Positions 55,704 to 64,000 of a stretch of 64,000 nucleotides of DNA are shown here, piece by piece. This DNA is from Robbsia betulipollinis (GTDB taxonomy: Bacteria; Pseudomonadota; Gammaproteobacteria; Burkholderiales; Burkholderiaceae), in assembly GCF_026624755.1 (NCBI RefSeq), contig NZ_JAPMXC010000001.1, positions 2,018,365-2,082,364 of the forward strand. Reading direction: 5' to 3'. The notes under the pieces are model-generated. The model did no database searches and was not told the DNA's origin. It was given only the letters and a program-made list of their open reading frames with translations. The position numbers and the translations under genes are program-made. Positions within the stretch are counted from its first letter, which is position 1. Every line of letters begins with the position of its first letter.

Positions 55704-56582
55704 ATGTCCGCCTTCTCCCGTAGCCCCGTCCAGGGCCATGTCGCACGCAAGCGCTTCGGCCAGAACTTCCTGGTCGATCAGGGCATCATCCAGTCCATCG
55801 TCGCCTGCATCGCGCCGCGCGCGGGCGAACGGGTCGTGGAGATCGGCCCGGGGCTGGGGGCATTGACCGGCCCCCTGGCCGATGCGCTGGGCACGCCGCT
55901 GCATGTGGTCGAACTCGACCGCGACCTGATCGGCCGTCTGCACAGGACATTCGGCGAGCGCCTGGTGGTGCACGCCGGCGACGCGCTCGCGTTCGATTTC
56001 GGTGCGCTGGCGGTGGCGTCCGGCGCCGCGGAGGACGCACGCGGCGGGGTGGGCGAGGCCGGGGAGGGTCGCGTCGGCGCGCGCCCGGCGCCGTCCCTGC
56101 GGATCGTCGGCAACCTGCCTTACAACATTTCCAGCCCGCTGCTGTTCCACCTGATGGGCTGCGCCGACAAGGTCGTCGATCAGCATTTCATGTTGCAGGA
56201 CGAAGTCGTCGAGCGCATGGTCGCGGTGCCCGGTACCAAGGCCTACAGCCGTCTGAGCGTGATGCTGCAGTTCCGTTACGCGATGGAGAAGCTGATGGAC
56301 GTGCCGCCGGAATCGTTCAATCCGGCGCCCAAGGTCAACTCGGCCATCGTGCGCATGTTGCCCCACCGGCCCGAGGACTTGCCGGAGGTGCCGGCGCGCC
56401 GTTTCGCGGAAGTCGTGACCGCCGCGTTCTCGCAACGCCGCAAGATGCTGCGCAATACGCTGGGCGCCTATCGCGAGACGGTCGACTTCGACGCCCTCGG
56501 CTTCGATTTGTCGCGGCGCGCGGAGGACGTGCCGGTCGCCGAATACGTGACGGTCGCGCAACGGCTCGCGGCGTCCGTCTGA
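55704..56582 (+). CDS. rsmA: 16S rRNA (adenine1518/1519-N6)-dimethyltransferase RsmA
   Basis: A 292-residue KsgA-type methyltransferase. [19 protein letters not shown] and [15 protein letters not shown] (SAM site) are near the start, and [14 protein letters not shown] is motif IV. A Gly/Ala/Glu insert at about residues 103-130 ([17 protein letters not shown]) is unusual. Start [12 protein letters not shown] with weak upstream ribosome-binding site; 137 bp after pdxA. Confidence 0.94.
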   Translation: MSAFSRSPVQGHVARKRFGQNFLVDQGIIQSIVACIAPRAGERVVEIGPGLGALTGPLADALGTPLHVVELDRDLIGRLHRTFGERLVVHAGDALAFDFGALAVASGAAEDARGGVGEAGEGRVGARPAPSLRIVGNLPYNISSPLLFHLMGCADKVVDQHFMLQDEVVERMVAVPGTKAYSRLSVMLQFRYAMEKLMDVPPESFNPAPKVNSAIVRMLPHRPEDLPEVPARRFAEVVTAAFSQRRKMLRNTLGAYRETVDFDALGFDLSRRAEDVPVAEYVTVAQRLAASV

Positions 56583-56720
56583 AGGGGATTCTCTGCCGAA
56601 AAGGGAAGGGGGCGCACGCCTGGGCAAAGAACGTCAGCGCAAAACGAATGAATCGAACGTCGACACGCGCCATGCGCGACGCGCGCCTGACGGTTTTCCT
56701 TTGTCGCGGGCGCCGCGGTC

Positions 56721-57113
56721 TTATTGCGTGCCGCGCTGGATCAGTTCGATCTTGTAGCCGTCCGGGTCCTCGACGAAAGCGATGACGGTGGTGCCGTGTT
56801 TCATCGGGCCGGCCTCGCGGCTGACCTTGCCGCCCTTGCTGCGCACGTCGTCGCAGGCCGCGTACGCGTCGTCGACCTGCAGCGCGATGTGACCATAGCC
56901 GCTGCCCAGTTCGTAGGCGGGCGTATCCCAGTTGTATGTCAGTTCGATCGCGGCGGCTTCCGATTCGGGCGCGTAACCGACGAAGGCGAGCGTGAAACGT
57001 CCATCCGGGTAATCGTGCTGGCGCAGCAGTTTCATGCCGAGCACCTGGGTGTAGAAATCGATCGAGCGTTGCAGATCGCCGACGCGCAGCATGGTGTGCA
57101 GAATTCTTCGCAT
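56721..57113 (-). CDS. gloA: Lactoylglutathione lyase (glyoxalase I)
   Basis: A 130-residue metalloenzyme detoxifying methylglyoxal. Metal ligands visible: His6 ([11 protein letters not shown]), Glu in AIELTYNWD, His in [11 protein letters not shown] and Glu in YKIELIQR. Start at Met (57113), the usual GloA start. A TATAAA sequence on the minus strand ends 9 bp before the ATG. Convergent with rsmA. Confidence 0.94.
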   Translation of the reverse strand: MRRILHTMLRVGDLQRSIDFYTQVLGMKLLRQHDYPDGRFTLAFVGYAPESEAAAIELTYNWDTPAYELGSGYGHIALQVDDAYAACDDVRSKGGKVSREAGPMKHGTTVIAFVEDPDGYKIELIQRGTQ

Positions 57114-57219
57114 GGTGGGAATTTTATAGGGGAGTTGTGCACGGCGTGATGCCATGCCATTCAGGAATTTTACCGCTCCGCGCCGAATCTGGCTGGGGCA
57201 GGGTGCCGAAGAGAAAGGA

Positions 57220-58044
57220 CTACAACCGCGGCAGCGCGCCGGCCGCGGGCTGCTTGAGCATGGCGCGCAGTTGCCGGTAGTCCGGCAGGACGCCCTCGAC
57301 CACGGCCCAGAAGCGTGGGCTGTGGTTCATTTCGCGCAGGTGCGCGAGTTCGTGGATCACCACGTAATCGAGTACCGCGAGCGGAAAATGCACGAGCCGC
57401 CAGTTCAGACGGATATTGCCGGCGCTGGAGCAACTGCCCCAGCGCGTGGTTGCCGAGGACAACGCGAAGGCCTTGAAACGCACGCCGACGACCGGGGCGT
57501 ACAAGGCGAGACGCTCGGCGAACCGGCGCCGCGCCTCGCCCTGGAACCAGGCCTGCAGCAGCGCGCCGATTCGGACGTCGTCGACCGGCACGGCCGGCGC
57601 GGGCGACGGGATCGGTGCGACCGGCAGCGCGACGCACAGCGTACGCGACGCCGCATCATAGTCGACCCGCGCGCGCGCGCCTGCCGCCGCCGACAGCCGC
57701 AGCGTCACCGCCTCGCCGTACAGGGCGATCTGCGCGCCGTCCCGCCATGCGACCGGCACTTCCTCGGGCGGCAGCGCGCGGTCCACCCAGTCATCGAGCT
57801 TGGCGAAGATCCAGCGCTGCTTGCCCGCGATCGCGTTTTCGATCGCCTGCAGCGATAGCCGCTGCGGCGCGGTGACCGCCAGGCCGCGGCGGCTGATGAC
57901 GAAGCCGATGGTGCGCCGCGCCGAGCGCCGGAGCGTATAGGTGAGCAGGCGCGAGCCGAGACGCAGCGTGCGCAGACGCGACTCCGCAGGCGCGAGGGGC
58001 GCGGGGGAGGCAACGCGGGCGGGCGGGCGGAAAAACGCGTTCAA
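57220..58044 (-). CDS. YgjP-type (M48/DUF45) metallopeptidase-like protein
   Basis: A 274-residue protein of the YgjP/DUF45 family. The zinc motif is [32 protein letters not shown] is a family hallmark. Substrate unknown; the E. coli gene is uncharacterised. It is 13 bp after plsC and 106 bp before gloA on the same strand, in the lnt-to-gloA run. Confidence 0.9.
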   Translation of the reverse strand: MNAFFRPPARVASPAPLAPAESRLRTLRLGSRLLTYTLRRSARRTIGFVISRRGLAVTAPQRLSLQAIENAIAGKQRWIFAKLDDWVDRALPPEEVPVAWRDGAQIALYGEAVTLRLSAAAGARARVDYDAASRTLCVALPVAPIPSPAPAVPVDDVRIGALLQAWFQGEARRRFAERLALYAPVVGVRFKAFALSSATTRWGSCSSAGNIRLNWRLVHFPLAVLDYVVIHELAHLREMNHSPRFWAVVEGVLPDYRQLRAMLKQPAAGALPRL

Positions 58045-58057
58045 GACGGTGCCGGGT

Positions 58058-58825
58058 TCAGGGTCGCGCGGCCGGCGCGGTGGCTTCCGTCGCGTAGGCG
58101 TGGGGATCGAGCCGGCGCATTTCCGCCTCGATCCATGCCGCCACGCGGGAATTGACGGTGTCGGCGTCGAGCCCGGCCGTGGGAATCAGCGGCCCGATCG
58201 AGAGGGTCACCAGGCCCGCGCGCTTGATCAGCGCGTTGCGCGGCCAGACGCGTCCGGCGTCATGCGCGACCGGGATCACCGGCGCGCCGGTGGCAATCGC
58301 AAAGCGCGCGCCGCCCGATTTATAGACGCCCGTGACGCCGGTCGGCGTGCGGGTGCCTTCGGGAAACATGATGACCCACGAACCGTCCGCCAGCCGTTCG
58401 CGCCCCTGCCGGATCACCGACACGAAGGCGCGCGGGCCCTTGTTGCGGTCGATATGGATCATCTTCAGCATGGCCATCGTCCAGCCGAAGAACGGCACGT
58501 ACAGCAATTCGCGCTTGAAGACGAAGCACAAGGGCCGCGGCATCAGCGCGGGGAAGGCCAGCGTTTCCCAGGCGGACTGGTGCTTGGAGAGGATCACGGC
58601 CGGCCCGTCGGGCAGGTTCTCGGCACCGATCACCCGATAGCGGATGCCGCACAGCACCCGCGCGGCCCGGATGATGGTGCGACACCAGACGGCGATCATC
58701 CAGTAACGCCGGTGCGCGTTCATGAAGGGAAAGGCGATGAAACACGCGATCGCATAGGGCGGCGTGAAGACGATCATGAACAGCAGCAGGACGAGCGAGC
58801 CAAGCAGGCGCAGGAGCGTGAGCAT
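58058..58825 (-). CDS. plsC: 1-Acyl-sn-glycerol-3-phosphate acyltransferase
   Basis: A 255-residue membrane acyltransferase making phosphatidic acid. N-terminal hydrophobic segment (LLRLLGSLVLLLFMIVFTPP). The HX4D-type catalytic motif reads HQSAWE, with Glu for Asp, a variant I recall from related PlsC proteins; FPEGTRTPTG is motif III. 6 bp after gmhB, suggesting tight co-expression. Confidence 0.92.
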   Translation of the reverse strand: MLTLLRLLGSLVLLLFMIVFTPPYAIACFIAFPFMNAHRRYWMIAVWCRTIIRAARVLCGIRYRVIGAENLPDGPAVILSKHQSAWETLAFPALMPRPLCFVFKRELLYVPFFGWTMAMLKMIHIDRNKGPRAFVSVIRQGRERLADGSWVIMFPEGTRTPTGVTGVYKSGGARFAIATGAPVIPVAHDAGRVWPRNALIKRAGLVTLSIGPLIPTAGLDADTVNSRVAAWIEAEMRRLDPHAYATEATAPAARP

Positions 58826-58831
58826 GGGCGG

Positions 58832-59413
58832 TCACTCCCCGTGCCGGGCGAGGAAATCGAAAGCGAATTCCCGCAGATTGTCGTGGATGCGCGTGCCGTC
58901 GGGCAGGTCGCCGGCGGCGAGGGTCTTGTCGCCCTTGCCGGTACGCACCAGATGCGGCTGAAATCCGGCGGCCGCGGCCGCCTGCACGTCCCGCAGCGCG
59001 TCGCCGACCATCGGCACCAGCGCCGCATCGGCGACGTCGAAGCGCTCGATGATCTGCGTGAGCATGCCCGGGAGCGGCTTGCGGCAGTCGCAACGGTCGT
59101 GGTTCGTGTGCGGGCAGAAAAACACGGCGTCGATGCGCGCGCCAGCGGCGGCGGCTGCCCGGTGCATCTTCGAGTGGATCTCGTTGAGCATCGCGGTGTC
59201 GAACAGGCCGCGGCCGATGCCGGACTGATTGGTGGCGACGACGACGCGAAACCCCGCGCGGTTGAGGCGGGCGATGGCTTCCAGGCTGCCCGGGATGGGC
59301 TGCCATTCGTCGGGCGACTTGATGAAGGCCGCCGAGTCGTGATTGATCACGCCATCGCGATCGAGCACGACGAGCTTGCGGGCACTGCCGGAGTTTCCGT
59401 GGGAAGCGGGCAT
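58832..59413 (-). CDS. gmhB: D-glycero-beta-D-manno-heptose 1,7-bisphosphate phosphatase
   Basis: A 193-residue HAD phosphatase of the LPS heptose pathway. The nucleophile motif is VVLDRDGVIN (about 15-24), followed by TNQSGIGRG and the zinc-binding loop CPHTNHDRCDCRKP. Start follows glyS stop by 2 bp. With lptD, lnt and plsC this adds to the envelope theme of the window. Confidence 0.94.
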   Translation of the reverse strand: MPASHGNSGSARKLVVLDRDGVINHDSAAFIKSPDEWQPIPGSLEAIARLNRAGFRVVVATNQSGIGRGLFDTAMLNEIHSKMHRAAAAAGARIDAVFFCPHTNHDRCDCRKPLPGMLTQIIERFDVADAALVPMVGDALRDVQAAAAAGFQPHLVRTGKGDKTLAAGDLPDGTRIHDNLREFAFDFLARHGE

Positions 59414-59415
59414 GG

Positions 59416-61638
59416 TCAGCTGGCCAGTTTGGAGATGTCGGCGACGGCGTTCATCGGGCGGTGGAGCTGCGCGAGCAGCGCCAGACGGTTTGCCCGCAGC
59501 GCCGCGTCCTCGGCATTGACCATCACGTCGTTGAAGAAGGCGTCGACGCTGCCCCGCAATCCGGCGAGCGCCGACAGCGCCTCGGCGTATCGGCCCGCAT
59601 CGCGGTGCGCCTGCGCGAGCGGTGCGACCCGTTGCAGGTCGGCGAACAGTGCCTGCTCCGCGGGTTCCACCAGCCGCGCCGCGTCGACGCTCGCGGGAAT
59701 CGCCGCCGCATCGGCTTTTTTCAGGATGTTGCCGATCCGCTTGTTGGCCGCGGCCAGCGCGTCGGCCTCGGGCAGCGCCGCGAACGCGCGCACCGCGTCG
59801 AGCCGGCCGATGATGTCGTCGAAGCGCGTCGGCTGTTCGGCCAGCACCGCCTCGACCTCGTTCGCCGAATAGCCGCGTTCGCGCAGCTGCGCGCGCAGGC
59901 GGTCGAGGAAGAAGACGCGCAGCGCGTCGACCGGATCGCTCACCGCCGGCAGCGTCGCGAACTGCGCATAGCTGACCTGCAGCAATTGCAGCAGGTCGAG
60001 CGGCAACGCTTTTTCGATCAGGATGCGCAGCACGCCGAGCGCATGGCGGCGCAGCGCGAACGGATCCTTCTCGCCGGTGGGAGCAAGGCCGATGCCCCAG
60101 ATGCCGACCAGCGTTTCGAGCTTGTCGGCCAGCGCGACCACGGTGCCGGTCAGCGTTGCGGGCAGCGCGTCGCCGGAGAAGCGGGGCCGGTAATGTTCCG
60201 AGCAGGCCAGCGCGACCTCGTCGGCTTCGCCGTCGTGACGCGCGTAATAGGTGCCCATCGTGCCCTGCAACTCGGGGAACTCGCCGACCATGTCGGTCGT
60301 CAGGTCGGCCTTTGCCAGCAGCGCGCCGCGTGCCGCCCGCGCCACATCCGCGCCGACGCGCGGTGCGATGGCCTCGGCGATCGCGACCACGCGTTGCGTG
60401 CGTTGCAGCTGGGACCCCAGCTTGTTGTGGTACACCACCGCGCCCAGTTGCGACACCCGCTCGGCGAGCGGTTTCTTCTTGTCCTGGCGGAAGAAGAAGC
60501 GCGCATCGGCGAGACGCGGACGGATCACCCGTTCGTTGCCTTCGATGATGTCGGCGGGCGTGGCGGTGTCGATGTTCGACACGACCAGGAAGCGCGGTCG
60601 CAACCGGCCGTCCGCGTCGGTCAGGGCGAAATACTTCTGGTTGGTCTGCATCGTCAGGATCAGGCATTCCTGCGGCACTTCGAGAAACGCCGCGTCGAAG
60701 CTGCACGCATAGACCTTCGGCCATTCGACCAGCGCGCTGACCTCGTCGACCAGGGCGGCGGGCATCACGACACGGTCCGCGCCGGCGGCGGCCAGCAACT
60801 GGCGCTCGATCGACGCGCGGCGCTCGTCCTGGCTCGCGATCACCCGCCCGCGCTGTTCGAGCAGCGCGGCATAGTGATCCGCCGTGTCGATCGCGATTTC
60901 GCCGGACGACATGAAACGATGACCCAGCGTGGCGCGTCCGGCAGGCAGGCCGAACGCGGACACGGGAACGAGGTCGGCGCCATGCAGCGCCAGCAGACGG
61001 TGCACCGGCCGCGCGAAATCGACGGTCTGCACGCCAGCGGGGGCGGTGCTGCCGACGGCGGTGTTTGCACCGGCATCCGTCGCGACACCCGCGCCGCTAC
61101 CCGGGCCGACCCGCTGCGAGGCGTGCGGGTAACGCTGGTAGCGCATCATTTTCGGCACCGGCAGCCTGGCCAGCGTGTCGGTCAGCGCGGCCTGCAGTAC
61201 GTCGGCCAGATGCCGGCCCGGCGCGGTATGGCTGAGGAAGAAAGCCTCGGTCTTGCCGTCCGGCGCGCGTTCCAGTTCGTCCACGCCGATATCGGGAAAG
61301 CCGAGCGCGGCCAGTTTTTTCGCGAGCGGCGCGGTGGGCTGGCCATTCGCGTCGAGCGCGACGCTCACCGGCAAAACCTTCTGGCGAACCTGGCGCGCGG
61401 GGGAGACCGACCGCACGTTGTGGATCGCGACGGCGAGGCGGCGCGGCGTTGCGTAGATCGTGCAGGTTGCCGGGGCGGGATCGGCGGTGGCCGGGGCCTC
61501 GATCAGGTCGGCGGCGGCGAGACGGCTCGCCAGGCCGCCGGCGAACGCCTCGGCGAGGCGGGCGAGCGCCTTCGGCGGCAATTCCTCGGTCAGCAGTTCG
61601 ACGAGGAGGGTGCGACAAAGCGGGACAGTTTGGCTCAT
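59416..61638 (-). CDS. glyS: Glycyl-tRNA synthetase beta subunit
   Basis: A 740-residue subunit of the bacterial alpha2beta2 Gly[18 protein letters not shown] at the start and the HD and anticodon-binding regions in the C-terminal half ([20 protein letters not shown]) are typical. It is about 40 residues longer than the usual ~700, explained mainly by a Gly/Ala/Thr-rich insert at about residues 177-205. 11 bp after glyQ. Confidence 0.96.
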   Translation of the reverse strand: MSQTVPLCRTLLVELLTEELPPKALARLAEAFAGGLASRLAAADLIEAPATADPAPATCTIYATPRRLAVAIHNVRSVSPARQVRQKVLPVSVALDANGQPTAPLAKKLAALGFPDIGVDELERAPDGKTEAFFLSHTAPGRHLADVLQAALTDTLARLPVPKMMRYQRYPHASQRVGPGSGAGVATDAGANTAVGSTAPAGVQTVDFARPVHRLLALHGADLVPVSAFGLPAGRATLGHRFMSSGEIAIDTADHYAALLEQRGRVIASQDERRASIERQLLAAAGADRVVMPAALVDEVSALVEWPKVYACSFDAAFLEVPQECLILTMQTNQKYFALTDADGRLRPRFLVVSNIDTATPADIIEGNERVIRPRLADARFFFRQDKKKPLAERVSQLGAVVYHNKLGSQLQRTQRVVAIAEAIAPRVGADVARAARGALLAKADLTTDMVGEFPELQGTMGTYYARHDGEADEVALACSEHYRPRFSGDALPATLTGTVVALADKLETLVGIWGIGLAPTGEKDPFALRRHALGVLRILIEKALPLDLLQLLQVSYAQFATLPAVSDPVDALRVFFLDRLRAQLRERGYSANEVEAVLAEQPTRFDDIIGRLDAVRAFAALPEADALAAANKRIGNILKKADAAAIPASVDAARLVEPAEQALFADLQRVAPLAQAHRDAGRYAEALSALAGLRGSVDAFFNDVMVNAEDAALRANRLALLAQLHRPMNAVADISKLAS

Positions 61639-61649
61639 GGTATTCAAGG

Positions 61650-62597
61650 TCAGGCAGCCAGCGAAGGCGGGGTCGCCGTCGCCGCCAGCGACGCCAGGGT
61701 CTCGGCGGTCGCCATCGGGAAACCGAGCTTCTCGCGCGAATCGTAGTACGCCTGGGCGACCAGGCGCGACAGCGCGCGGATCCGGCCGATATAGGCGGCG
61801 CGCTCGGTCACCGAGATCGCCCCGCGGGCGTCGAGCAGGTTGAAGGTGTGAGCGGCCTTGAGGATCATCTCGTAGGCGGGCAGCGCCAGTTGCACCTCGA
61901 TCAGCCGCTTGGCCTCGGCTTCGTAATGCGAGAAGAAACCGAACAGCATTTCCGCGTTCGAGTGCTCGAAGTTGTACGTCGATTGTTCGACTTCGTTCTG
62001 ATGGAAGACGTCGCCATAGGTCAGCGAACGGCGTTCGCCGTTTTCCTCCCACTCCGTCCAGACCAGGTCGTAGATGTTCTCGACCTTTTGGAGGTACATC
62101 GCGAGCCGTTCGATGCCATAGGTGATCTCGCCGAGCACCGGCCGGCAGTCGATGCCGCCCACTTGCTGGAAATAGGTGAACTGCGTCACTTCCATGCCGT
62201 TGAGCCAGACTTCCCAGCCCAGGCCCCAGGCGCCGAGCGTCGGGTTTTCCCAATCGTCCTCGACGAGGCGCACGTCGTTCTGCTGCAGGTCCAGGCCGAG
62301 CGCCGCGAGCGAGCCGAAGTACAGGTCGAGGATGTTTTCCGGCGCGGGCTTCAGGACCACCTGATACTGGTAGTAGTGTTGCAGGCGGTTCGGGTTCTCG
62401 CCATAGCGGCCGTCCTTCGGGCGGCGCGAGGGCTGCACGTAGGCGGCGCGCCAGTGCTCCGGCCCGATCGCGCGCAGGAAGGTCGCGGTGTGCGAGGTGC
62501 CGGCGCCGACTTCCATGTCATACGGCTGCAAAAGCGCGCAGCCCTGTTTATCCCAATACGACTGCAGGGTCAGGATGATTTGCTGGAAGGTAAGCAT
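61650..62597 (-). CDS. glyQ: Glycyl-tRNA synthetase alpha subunit
   Basis: A 315-residue catalytic subunit. Starts [27 protein letters not shown]-like [32 protein letters not shown] and [19 protein letters not shown] are universal GlyQ marks. Pairs with GlyS immediately downstream. Confidence 0.97.
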   Translation of the reverse strand: MLTFQQIILTLQSYWDKQGCALLQPYDMEVGAGTSHTATFLRAIGPEHWRAAYVQPSRRPKDGRYGENPNRLQHYYQYQVVLKPAPENILDLYFGSLAALGLDLQQNDVRLVEDDWENPTLGAWGLGWEVWLNGMEVTQFTYFQQVGGIDCRPVLGEITYGIERLAMYLQKVENIYDLVWTEWEENGERRSLTYGDVFHQNEVEQSTYNFEHSNAEMLFGFFSHYEAEAKRLIEVQLALPAYEMILKAAHTFNLLDARGAISVTERAAYIGRIRALSRLVAQAYYDSREKLGFPMATAETLASLAATATPPSLAA

Positions 62598-62776
62598 TGG
62601 GTGGCGTCCAGGTGTCCAGATAATCGTGCGGAGCCGCGGGCGAGGACCGTCGGCGCGGCCCGGCGCGGGGCCGAAACGCGCAATTTTAGCCGTTACCGCC
62701 GCGGTTGGCGATTGCTGCGCGGGTTTTACCCGTTTGCGCGGCGGTGAAAGTGCGGGATGCCGTCGCGCACCGGTCC

Positions 62777-64000
62777 TCAGCGCGGAGGGCGGCGCGCGGA
62801 ACGGCGTCCGATCCGCGCCGCGCCGAGCAGCAGCAAGGCGAGCAGCAGCACCGGCAGGTCGCCGAAGCGGACATAGGGGGTCAGCCCGACGGTGCCCTGC
62901 ACGGTGGCGTCGAGCGCGCCGGTGGTGAAGCTCGGCAGGCGGTCCGTGACGCGGCCATACGCATCGATGGCCGCGGTCGCGCCGGTATTGGTCGCGCGCA
63001 CGACCGGGCGCTGCGTTTCGAGCGCGCGCATGCGCGCCATCTGCAGATGCTGGTCGAGTGCGACGGTGTTGCCGAACCAGCCGAGGTTGGTGGAATTCAC
63101 CAGGATGCTGGCGGGGTCGGCGGCCCGGCGCAGGCGCCGGGCGATCTCGTCGCCGAAGATGTCCTCGTAGCAGATATCGATGGCAACGCGCTCGCCCTTG
63201 ATCGCGAACGACGGCTGCACCAGCGGCCCGCGGGCGAAATCGCCCAGCGGGATGTGCATCAGGTCGACGAACCAGCGAAATCCCCAGGGAACGAATTCGC
63301 CGAACGGCACCAGGTGATGCTTGTCGTAGCGGTACAGCTCGCCGCGGCCGGGGCTCAGGCCGAAGATCGAATTGGTATAGCCGACCGGCGGGGCGGCGGC
63401 ACCGGCCGGGGTCCCGGCCGCGCGGGGCGGGGCGATGACGCCTGCCGCGCCGAGCAGGATCGCGCTGCCGGTGCGGTCGGCGAACGCGCGGACCGTCTGT
63501 GCGAATTCGGCCGGGGTATTGCCGATCAGGATCGGCAGCGCGGTTTCCGGCGTGACGATCAGATCCGCCGGTTTTTCGGTGATCAGGCGCTGGTACAGGG
63601 CAATCGACCGGTCGAGTTCGGACTGCTCGAACTTCATGTCCTGCGCGACGTTGCCCTGCAGCAGGCGCACGGTGAGCGGCGCCTGGCGCGGCGTCGCGAA
63701 ACGCACGGTGGCGCCCAGCAGGCCGAGCCCCAGCAGGGCCAGCAGACACGCGCCGGGAACGAGTGCCATGCGCACCGGTTGCCCGCGGCGGTGCCGCAGC
63801 GCGAACAGGCACTGCGCGAGCAGGGCCCCGGCGCTGGCGGTCGCGAAGCCGACGCCCATCACGCCGACGAAGGGGGCGAGGCCGGCCAACGGGCCGTCGA
63901 CCTGCGCATAGCCGCTCGACAGCCAGGGAAAACCGGTGAAAACCGTTTCGCGCAGCCATTCGCCCAGCGCCCAGGTGGCGCCGAACACGGCGGCCGACAG
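62777..64000 (-). CDS. lnt: Apolipoprotein N-acyltransferase, 5' end outside window
   Basis: The C-terminal 407 residues of Lnt, which N-acylates lipoproteins in the inner membrane. The open frame runs to base 64000, so the N-terminal helices are missing. The nitrilase-like domain contains the catalytic triad: Glu in VTPETALP, Lys in [13 protein letters not shown] and Cys in [12 protein letters not shown] final hydrophobic helix ([17 protein letters not shown]) lies near the end. The 179 bp before glyQ contain no gene. Confidence 0.96.
   Translation of the reverse strand: MSAAVFGATWALGEWLRETVFTGFPWLSSGYAQVDGPLAGLAPFVGVMGVGFATASAGALLAQCLFALRHRRGQPVRMALVPGACLLALLGLGLLGATVRFATPRQAPLTVRLLQGNVAQDMKFEQSELDRSIALYQRLITEKPADLIVTPETALPILIGNTPAEFAQTVRAFADRTGSAILLGAAGVIAPPRAAGTPAGAAAPPVGYTNSIFGLSPGRGELYRYDKHHLVPFGEFVPWGFRWFVDLMHIPLGDFARGPLVQPSFAIKGERVAIDICYEDIFGDEIARRLRRAADPASILVNSTNLGWFGNTVALDQHLQMARMRALETQRPVVRATNTGATAAIDAYGRVTDRLPSFTTGALDATVQGTVGLTPYVRFGDLPVLLLALLLLGAARIGRRSARRPPR

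Noticed and set aside
56583-56720. Terminator between convergent rsmA and gloA
   Set aside because: CGTCAGCGC pairs with GCGCCTGACG only with a bulge and across a loop of about 40 nt; not convincing.

Overview
The window is a GC-rich (roughly two-thirds G+C), densely packed piece of chromosome from a beta-proteobacterium, almost certainly a member of the Burkholderiaceae (Burkholderia/Paraburkholderia/Robbsia-like). The evidence is gene content and order: ubiE-Tim44-ubiJ-ubiB, fmdB-DUF502-aspS-nudB-cls, lnt-glyQ-glyS-gmhB-plsC-ygjP-gloA, and amgK-murU-pepP-ubiH-dusB-fis-purH-ruvC-ruvA-ruvB opposite lptD-surA-pdxA-rsmA. The genus cannot be fixed from the sequence alone. No phage, insertion sequence, integrase, CRISPR array, toxin-antitoxin pair, tRNA or rRNA was seen; the window is core genome, and every recognised gene is intact except the two cut by the window ends.

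Layout. 1-5.5 kb (+): the tail of a large FAD-linked oxidoreductase, a HIT protein, a DUF971 protein, then ubiquinone genes ubiE, ubiJ and ubiB with a Tim44-like membrane protein among them. 5.6-10.5 kb (+): zinc-ribbon FmdB protein, DUF502 membrane protein, aspS, nudB, cardiolipin synthase. 10.5-17.9 kb (+): a fatty-acid beta-oxidation operon led by a TetR regulator that has a perfect palindrome upstream (acyl-CoA dehydrogenase, hydroxyacyl-CoA dehydrogenase/hydratase, thiolase, hydratase). 17.9-22.7 kb: fdhD (-) divergent from a nitrate-reductase-associated-type protein, an Atm1-type ABC exporter and a HypT-like LysR regulator. 22.8-27.6 kb (+): glutamate dehydrogenase and the gltIJKL glutamate/aspartate importer. 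27.6-29.3 kb (-): two uncharacterised envelope-type genes and a class II glutamine amidotransferase. 29.4-33.5 kb: pyrC, RNase P RNA, an OsmC protein (-), rplM-rpsI, erpA. 33.5-36.1 kb (-): anmK and an M23 peptidase. 36.4-38.9 kb (+): tyrS, dtd, a histidine phosphatase. 39-50.5 kb (-): an eleven-gene run from amgK down to ruvB and a DUF2236 gene. 50.7-56.6 kb (+): lptD-surA-pdxA-rsmA. 56.7-64 kb (-): lnt (cut by the window end), glyQS, gmhB, plsC, a YgjP-type metallopeptidase and gloA.

How the genes work together. Four ubiquinone genes (ubiE, ubiJ, ubiB, ubiH) lie in two clusters. Peptidoglycan recycling is represented at two separate sites (anmK; amgK-murU), one beside an M23 endopeptidase. 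Envelope assembly (lptD, surA, lnt, gmhB, plsC, cls) and translation (aspS, tyrS, glyQS, dtd, dusB, rsmA, rplM, rpsI) dominate the rest.

No clearly new multi-gene system is visible. The points most worth a second look are: the fdhD / nitrate-reductase-associated / Atm1 exporter neighbourhood; an unrecognised two-gene unit encoding a Lys/Ala/Asp-repeat tail-anchored protein and a 50-residue lipoprotein; a strong hairpin terminator between gltI and gltJ; and a recurring pattern of short tandem repeats whose period is a multiple of three inside genes but 11 bp in the ruvC-ruvA gap. Coordinates and starts were read by eye. Family names rest on motifs and remembered family features, not on searches.
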